Below are positions 57,489 through 64,000 of a stretch of 64,000 bases of DNA, in pieces. The notes below the pieces were generated by a model. It saw only the letters and a list, made by a program, of their open reading frames with translations. It was not told the origin of the DNA and made no database searches. Made by a program: the position numbers and the translations under genes. This DNA is from Anaeramoeba flamelloides (taxonomy: Eukaryota > Metamonada > Anaeramoebidae), in assembly GCA_027625915.1 (NCBI GenBank), contig JANTQA010000070.1, forward strand, positions 12,653,001-12,717,000, written 5' to 3'. How positions within the stretch are numbered: the first letter of the stretch is position 1; each line of letters begins with the position of its first letter.

Positions 57489-58703
57489 ATGTCAAACCAA
57501 ATTTTCATTACGATCTTTCTCATAGTCATCGTTTTAATTTGCCAAGAAAGTTGTTCAAGTGTACCAACAAGTGAAAATCCTTTCCCAGAATTTCATATCA
57601 AGGGCTCAAACCCATACTACATTGGCAAGCAAGTTGGTGAAAATGCACGGGACATGATTCGTGAATTTGTCTATGAATACAAGCCCTTAAAAGACAAATT
57701 GATCCCATGGTATAACAAAAACCAAGATCTTTACAACAAATTTCTTGTTGCAAACACAGACTATTTCCCAAATTACATGTCCGAGCTTGTGGGCTTAAGT
57801 GACGGCACTGACATACCCTTTTACCAAATCATGTTATTAACAATGGAGGCAGAGATTAATCTTATAATTAGAGGAGAAACTAACGAAAACGAAAACGGCG
57901 CTGGGGACAACAACAAAAACTTTGTTGGATACAAGGGGTGCTCTGATGTACACGTCAACTCTGACGAATTCATTGGGTTTGGCCACAATGAAGATGGGAA
58001 CCCTTACGTCAAAAACACATCTTTTTTGATCTATGTCGATCAAACCTTTAAAAAATCTGGTGGGGAAGACACAACTTTTAAATATTTCACATACGTCTAC
58101 CCGGGAGTAATCTGGGGCGTAGCCTTTGGTTGCAACAACCACAAAATCTGCTATTCCTGTAACGAAATCTTCCCCAAGAAGATCCAAGTCGGCCAATTGA
58201 AATTGTTTTTACAGAGGTCAATGATCGACGTCACCTCCATCGAAGAGGCGATCGAGGTTCTCCAAAACGTTACCGCAGCTTCTGCCTTTTCTGCCAACAT
58301 CGGCGACCTTGTTAAAAAGGAAACAGTTAATATTGAAGTGTCAACAGAGGGCATCAATGTGAAAAGGATCGAGCCTAACAATCACTATTTCCATTTCAAT
58401 ATGTTCCGCAGAATGGATGTAGCACAATTTGATGACACCAGCAGCATTGAACGACTTAAAAGAGCAGACGCAATGACACCCCCAACATCAATGAAGCAAA
58501 TTGCACAGATCCTTGGTGACCATACAAACACCGACTGGCCAATCTACCGAAATGCTAACCCACCCGATGTTGGCATGGAGACATTGACAACAGCATTAAT
58601 GGATTTAAATAATGAAAAATGCTCCATGTATTCTGGAAATCCTTACACAGACTTTGACAATCCTTGGAAAGTTATCGATCTCAAAACCATATTTGACGAT
58701 TAA
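57489..58703 (+). CDS. Secreted C45-family acyltransferase/hydrolase (penicillin acyltransferase/Tan-like Ntn fold)
   Basis: Single exon, 404 aa. Residues 1-23 are a signal peptide with the hydrophobic core IFITIFLIVIVLIC, so the protein enters the secretory route or lysosome. FHIKGSNPYYIGKQVGENAR matches the GxxYEiGyqhG N-terminal motif of C45. GYKGCSDV carries the predicted N-terminal nucleophile Cys151, exposed by self-cleavage between Gly150 and Cys151. FIGFGHNEDGNP matches the following G(H/Q)N.D motif. Relatives are fungal acyl-CoA:6-APA acyltransferase and insect Tan, which hydrolyses N-beta-alanyl amines; many protist homologues are uncharacterised amidases. The substrate here is unknown. 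GC content is far above the flanks, suggesting strong expression or a different origin. The start is the first ATG, after an A/C-rich leader. Confidence 0.88.
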   Translation: MSNQIFITIFLIVIVLICQESCSSVPTSENPFPEFHIKGSNPYYIGKQVGENARDMIREFVYEYKPLKDKLIPWYNKNQDLYNKFLVANTDYFPNYMSELVGLSDGTDIPFYQIMLLTMEAEINLIIRGETNENENGAGDNNKNFVGYKGCSDVHVNSDEFIGFGHNEDGNPYVKNTSFLIYVDQTFKKSGGEDTTFKYFTYVYPGVIWGVAFGCNNHKICYSCNEIFPKKIQVGQLKLFLQRSMIDVTSIEEAIEVLQNVTAASAFSANIGDLVKKETVNIEVSTEGINVKRIEPNNHYFHFNMFRRMDVAQFDDTSSIERLKRADAMTPPTSMKQIAQILGDHTNTDWPIYRNANPPDVGMETLTTALMDLNNEKCSMYSGNPYTDFDNPWKVIDLKTIFDD

Positions 58704-60981
58704 TCAAAAAATTTAAGATAATTAATTAATTTCAATTGTGTTTTTTTTTTTTTTAACTATTTCTATTTTTATTTCTATTTCTATTTCTTATCGATCATCC
58801 ATTTTGAATTAAATTTGTTTTATTCGAATTTTAATTCAAAATGATCTTTTTTTTTTGACAGAGAATAATTTTGAAATTTAAAATTATAACAACCATAATG
58901 ATTTTAAAATTTACGAGGAAATAATTATTACTGATTCTTTTTTTTACAAAATAAATCAAGCTCCTATTATTAATTTTCTAGATCTTTTGTTTTCGATGAA
59001 TTCGAAGTTTATTTCACCAATTAATTCATCCCAACCTTCTTTCTTTATTTTTTCAAGCTAATTTATTCATTTAGAATTACTCAAGGAATCAGTCTTTTCA
59101 AATAAAATGACAAAATAGTAAAATATATATTTGGTGATAATTTTAATTATTACAAATTTAGAAGATGAGAAGTAGCCAAAAAATTCTGATCGACTAACAA
59201 ACTTAAAACAGAATATTTTTTTTTGTGAGATCAATTGTGTTTTTCTATTTTTTGATAAAAAAAAAAATGTTCAAATTCATTTTATTTCTTTTATTATAAA
59301 AATTTAAACCCTTTCTATTGCCATTTCCATCATTATTATACAACAACAAGTCGTTGTTGCCATAAATAGTAAAGTAAAGATTTTTCTCTTTTTTAAGATC
59401 AAACTTTTACATAAACAAAAAAAGTAATATATTCAACGTATTGAAAAATATTTGTAATTTTATAAGAAGGATAGTTATAATAATTAAAGTTTTAAAGTAA
59501 TTTATTATTTTTCTAAGAAATTATGATTTTATTTTTCAATGATGAAATTTGATTTTTCAATCTAAAATTGTTTTCAAGTTTTTAGGGAATTTTTAAATTT
59601 TTTCTCAAAAATTCAAAATAATTTTTTTTTTCTGAGAACAATGATTTGAATTGTTATAAGGATTTCCTTTTAGTAAGGCCAAAATAATTAATCTAAACTC
59701 CATTTCACTCAAAGGGGTTCAGCCAAAAATGAAAAAGTCACTTTATTTTTAAGAATCAACCAAACTTAGATTGTTGAGAAATACGAGAAATAATACACTT
59801 CATATAAGAGTCGATAATAATAAAAGAAAAGTAGAAACAAACCATAAATTTCAAAAAAAAAAATGTTAAAAAATTTTTTGGGCCCCATTCATTGGAACGT
59901 CTGGTGCAAAATTCTCAATTTCTTTAGGAAATTATAATTGTTGACAATAAAATGTTTTGCTTGTAAATGTATGGATGATAAAAGAACATACAAAACCTAA
60001 CTTTTCTTAATGTTTATTTACTTTTTCAAACATTTTTTTTTTCAAATTTAATTTTTAAAAAAAATTGAAAAAGAAAAAAAGAAAAAAAGCAAAAAGCAAA
60101 ATAAAAAAAAAAAAAAATTTACAAAATGAGAAAAAATGATTTTGAATGAAAAATTGAAAATTTAGTTTGAGAAGAATTATGAATTGAACTCATAGAATAT
60201 GTTCTATTTCTTCAATAAAACTGGACCCCTTTGACTGGAAAAGAGTTTATTTATTTTTCGATAATTTTTTTTCAGTTATTTGAAAAAAAAAAAAATCACC
60301 TTTTTCAAACATTATAGAATAAGAAATTTTTTGAGGTCATAAATCTCAATTTCATTGAAAAACCGTGGTTAAACCTTTAAAAAGTTTTTATTTATTTAAT
60401 CACCTCTAACTTTTCTTTAATATTTTTTATTATTATGATTAAAATTGGAATATTGATAGAAAAAATTTAATCAAAATAATTATTTGTTTTAGCTAAGTTA
60501 TACTTTCAAAATAAAACCTAATGATTTTAAATTTTCGTTAATGACTCGAGCTTTTGCTCACATAAATTTGAAAAAGTAAATTTCATAAATTAAAAAGTAT
60601 AAATATTATTTTTTATTATTCCAATAAGTAATGCATTATGGAAAATACTAGTAATTTATGTTTTAATTACATTTATTCTATTCTATATATATATATATAT
60701 ATATAAATCTGGGCTCTATTTTTCAAAATCTATTTACAAAGAATGGTTTCAATTTTGACATTGAATAATAAAATTATAAATTTGTTTAAATACTAGGAAA
60801 AATTTTTATAAAAACTTCTATTTTTCTTTGGATAGTATCTGTTAACCATGCAAAATTTATTTTTTTCATTAGCTTTTTCACATTTTTAGATATATAGTTA
60901 TCAACATTCATTAACGAAAAAAAAAAAATTAACAAGTTGAAGTGAGTGAGGGATTTTGTTATCAACGAAAGAAGAAATTAA

Positions 60982-61376
60982 GCTTTAATTTTTTATTTTT
61001 AGTGAATTTGTTCGTTAAAATATTAAATGTTTTCTTGAAAATAATTGATGTGTTTAAAATTATAGTTAAAATTACTTTTAAAGTATAATTTTTATACCAA
61101 TTCCAGTAATTTTCTAAATAAATAATAAAAAAGAGAAACATTTTTATCAATTTTTTATAATGATTCTATTATTTGAAACCATATTTTATAATTTTCGAAT
61201 AAAAAATTAAAAAAAATGTTTCTCTTTTTTATTATTTATTTAGAAAATTACTGGAATTGGTATAAAAATTATACTTTAAAAGTAATTTTAACTATAATTT
61301 TAAACACATCAATTATTTTCAAGAAAACATTTAATATTTTAACGAACAAATTCACTAAAAATAAAAAATTAAACTT
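60982..61376. mobile_element. Near-perfect inverted repeat, about 165-bp arms
   Basis: 60982-61150 (TTTAATTTTTTATTTTTAGT ... AGAGAAACATTTTT) is repeated in inverse at about 61207-61376 with almost no change. The spacer is about 60 bp. Arms this alike imply a recent origin or gene conversion. It is probably a hairpin MITE; no target duplication is obvious. Confidence 0.8.
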
Positions 61377-62619
61377 ATCTATCTCATAAGTCAAAAATGT
61401 AAAATACAGACAAAATTAAATTCTCAAAAAAATTCATTTTATGTTAAAAAAATATAAGTCAGATAACTATTATAAATAAGGGTCCAATACTTTTAAGATT
61501 ATATTATTACTTTATAAATTCATTATTTCTAATTGATAAATTGTTTTTTAGGAATAGTTTATGTATTAAATTAAAATAATTTTCTTTTCAATAAGAAAAA
61601 ATGATAAAATAAAAAATGAGAAATAAAATTAATTTCAATATAGTAAAAAATATAATAAATTATAGTTTTGACATTAAAAATTTGTAGATTTTTTTCTAGT
61701 TTTAATGTTATCTTATCAAAATTGACTATATTGATTCCAGCTATTAAAGAAAAAACTATCAAAAAAAAAAAAAAAAGTGAAAAAGAATTATTTGTAAAAA
61801 TTATTTCATAAATATTAGATTATTAGCAGAAATATTCAAAAACACTTTTTTTTTCTTCCATAAATACATTTTTAATAATTAGAATTCTATATATGAATGA
61901 ATTTGGATCTATAATTTTTCAAAATTAATTAAAAATAAAAAATGTTTTTGTATCCTTTAAATGAAACATTATTTATAAATACCTATTACTAATTTCCAAA
62001 TTGGAAATGAGAAAAATCCTATTTAGATTTTTAAAAAAATTAACCTGATTCAAAAACAAATAACTTTACAAATAAAAATTATATTAATTATTTTTTTTTG
62101 ATTATTAAAATATTTCCTTATTCTTTAAATGTATTTACAATCATAAGGGATTATGTAAAATATTGATATTTTAAATTTTGAAGAATAATAAGATAATTTT
62201 TTTGTAACAAGGAGTGTTCAAAAGATAATTTTTAATAATAATTTTTATCTTAATAAAACGAGAATTTTGAACAACATTTTATTTTTGCAAAAACCAAAGG
62301 ATTTGTAAAAATTATTTTTTAATCAAGATTTATTTAAAAAAAAATCTCTGATCAAAGTGTAATTCTTACAATTTTGGGATTTATTCTGAAACTTGTGTTA
62401 TTGTGACTCTTGTAAGTTCCACACTTTTTTCCACATAAATAAACCATGGAGAATATTATTTATTATCCACATACAAAAAACAAAGGATATTTTTCTGAAA
62501 TAAAGTTTACTATTCAGTAAAAAAAGTTTTATACTATTTTTTTAATTTGTGGCATTAAAAAAAAAAAAAGGAAAAGCCTTAAAAGAAAAAAAAATAATTA
62601 ATTTCAAAGAGTAAATTCA

Positions 62620-62950
62620 TAATATTATATTCAATCAAACCAACAAACACAATTTAAATCTATTTTTTTATCTAAATTTTTAGTGTGGTTTTGGAGATCT
62701 CAAAAATAGTTAATTTTTTCAAAAAATTTTTAATGATTGATTAATCAAAGAAAAGCCCAAACCAAAAGAAAGTAAAAAAAAACATGATTTAAATTGAATC
62801 CTCCATTTTGTTTGTAATTATTTCTTTTTTCTTTTTTCTTTTATTAACAGATCTTACTTTTCATTTTCAGGTTCTATTAATGTTTTATTAAAAATACATG
62901 TTGAACTTTTTTTCCTTGGTTTCACTTTTTTTCCCGAATGGTTAGTCAAT
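62620..62950 (+). repeat. Dispersed repeat, copy 2
   Basis: Partner of 55395-55720, diverged. Ends with TTTTCAGGTTCTATTAATG and CTTTTTTTCCTTGG-type sequence. Confidence 0.5.
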
Positions 62951-63017
62951 TTAATTAAAAAAATAAAATAGATAAAAATGAAAAATAAATAAATGTATAA
63001 ATTCATATACATATTGT

Positions 63018-63042
63018 TATATATATATATATATATATATAT
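63018..63042. repeat. TA microsatellite
   Basis: Uninterrupted TA dinucleotides. Similar tracts lie at about 2717-2737 and 60685-60706. Confidence 0.85.
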
Positions 63043-63199
63043 TATTTTTATTATTAATATAAATCAAAATTCTAAATTATGAATCTATGCAAACAAGTTT
63101 TTATGTAAATAGTTCCAATCACAAAATATTGTATTATTTTGGTTCTTGGGATAATAAAACAGAAGATACAATTCTCAAATAATATGATATATGCATCTT

Positions 63200-64000
63200 T
63201 TATTTTTCAAAAAGAACATGAGTACCACTTTTATTTCCATCAAATCTTGAGAATGAGTAACCAGCGAATCTGTTATTTCTTTTTAATTTTATGTTACGAT
63301 TTGGGTGTAATTTTTCAGGGAGTTCAAAGGTGACCTCATCATCATCAAAATAACTAGTATCAAAGTAAGAAACATCAAGTTCATCTTCAACCGTTGGGAC
63401 AAATGGTGGTATGTAATCATTTAAATCATCCCAATCTACGTCTTCAAAAAATGGATGATTTTTAATTTCTTCAATTCCAAATTTTTCTGTTTTCTTTTCT
63501 TCTTTGGTAAGCAATTTAGAAATTAAGTCCCAGGCAACTGGCTCAATAATTTCTTCGCCGGTTTCATCGTCTAATGGATTCTCGAGAGCCAATTCTGAGT
63601 GTAAAACGTTCTCTAATGTTTCTTCGGCATTTTCTCCCGAAAATGGAGGAAATCCAGTTAACATTTCAAAAAAAATACATCCAAAGCTCCACAAATCAAC
63701 AGATTTTGTATATCCCTTTTTATTTAGAATATCTGGTGAAATATAATCTGGTGAGCCTACAACTGTAAAAAATTTTTTTCTATTGTTATGCTGAAATTTT
63801 CTTTTTTTTTTGTTTGAAGTTTTATTATTATCTTTTTTTGTTACATTATTTTTATTTTCTTCCTCTACTTTTTCTTCTCCTTCTCTTAATTCTTCTACTT
63901 TTTCTTCTTCTGTTTTCTCTTCTGTTTCTTCTTCTGTTTCTTCTTCTGTATCCTCTTCTGTGTCCACTTCCTCCTCGCAATCCTCATATTTTTTACCATT
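63200..64000 (-). CDS. AGC protein kinase, Rim15/MAST/Greatwall-like, C-terminal half (partial)
   Basis: 266 residues are visible; the frame is open to the right edge, so the N-terminal lobe, HRD and DFG lie outside. An acidic tract (TEEDTEEETEEETEEKTEEE) and a basic tract precede KFFTVVGSPDYISPDIL, that is, they fill the activation segment. Next come GYTKSVDLWSFGCIFFEMLT, GFPPFSG, then EEIKNHPFFEDVDWDDLN, and the AGC tail PPFVPTVEDELDVSYFDTSY. The long insert between DFG and the P+1 loop and the VPTVEDELDVSYFD tail are features of Rim15/MAST kinases, which in fungi and animals restrain PP2A-B55 through endosulfines. The P+1 loop is normal, so activity is likely. The usual DWW is DLW here. 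Stop TAA at 63202-63200. Confidence 0.88.
   Translation of the reverse strand, partial: NGKKYEDCEEEVDTEEDTEEETEEETEEKTEEEKVEELREGEEKVEEENKNNVTKKDNNKTSNKKKRKFQHNNRKKFFTVVGSPDYISPDILNKKGYTKSVDLWSFGCIFFEMLTGFPPFSGENAEETLENVLHSELALENPLDDETGEEIIEPVAWDLISKLLTKEEKKTEKFGIEEIKNHPFFEDVDWDDLNDYIPPFVPTVEDELDVSYFDTSYFDDDEVTFELPEKLHPNRNIKLKRNNRFAGYSFSRFDGNKSGTHVLFEK

Larger units (their letters stand above)
58704..63199. other. AT-rich intergenic stretch with an inverted repeat, a dispersed repeat and TA tracts
   Basis: No gene seen. Contains the near-perfect inverted repeat at 60982-61376, a dispersed repeat at 62620-62950, and TA microsatellites at about 60685-60706 and 63018-63042. Confidence 0.45.

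Noticed and set aside
57837-58381. Minus-strand open frames inside the C45 gene
   Set aside because: Antisense shadows of a codon-biased gene; they repeat its composition and have no motif.
63504-63768. Plus-strand frames across the AGC kinase
   Set aside because: Antisense shadows of the kinase exon.
1-64000. tRNA, rRNA, CRISPR arrays, LTR elements or virus-derived genes
   Set aside because: No paired A and B boxes, no rRNA core sequences, no regular spacer-repeat pattern, and no long terminal repeats, integrase, capsid or envelope-like frames were seen.

Overview
This is a very AT-rich nuclear segment from a unicellular eukaryote. It has few genes, long homopolymer tracts, spliceosomal GT-AG introns (every donor found starts GTA), many transposon relics, and proteins with K/E/N low-complexity stretches. 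The genetic code looks standard, with TAA as the usual stop. Exportin-7, RalGAP, a TTBK/CK1 kinase, a Rim15/MAST-like AGC kinase and a rhodanese-dual-specificity phosphatase suggest an amoeboid or metamonad-type protist. An Anaeramoeba-like lineage is my best guess, at low confidence.

Layout: 1-2.2 kb, four exons of a RalGAP-alpha-like gene (minus strand) running off the left edge. 2.7-4.2 kb, a long inverted-repeat element. 8.85-14.5 kb, a split gene for a degenerate HSP90 (ATPase-site residues lost, no C-terminal domain) with a 4.2-kb intron. 17.7-22.3 kb, a disrupted exportin-7 gene (minus) with one TIR element inside it and another across its 3' end. 24.2-25.3 kb, two MITEs with Tc1/mariner-type ends. 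26.9-27.4 kb, ribosomal protein eS28 (minus) with an intron directly after ATG. 31.8-39.8 kb, a tau-tubulin-kinase-like protein kinase split by a 6.0-kb intron and ending in a CaaX box. 36.2-37.3 kb, inside that intron, a hAT-type MITE nested in another TIR element. 41.8-44.4 kb, a MITE and a decayed LINE. 45.6-49.1 kb, an unrecognised RG-rich protein with a 2.7-kb intron that holds a LINE tail. 53.5-54.7 kb, a rhodanese plus dual-specificity phosphatase (minus). 57.5-58.7 kb, a secreted C45-family acyltransferase/hydrolase. 63.2-64.0 kb, the C-terminal half of an AGC kinase (minus), cut by the window edge.

The genes do not form an operon or a single pathway; they are isolated islands in repeat-rich DNA. 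Three are signalling enzymes (two kinases, one phosphatase), one is a GTPase regulator and one is a transport receptor. The strongest points for follow-up are the pseudo-HSP90, the CaaX-tailed kinase with a frame-shifted basic tract, the giant introns with A-rich acceptors, the transposon-broken exportin-7, and the eS28 intron with its inverted partial duplicate and an embedded poly(A)-tailed insert. I saw no tRNA or rRNA genes, no CRISPR array and no LTR or virus-derived element.
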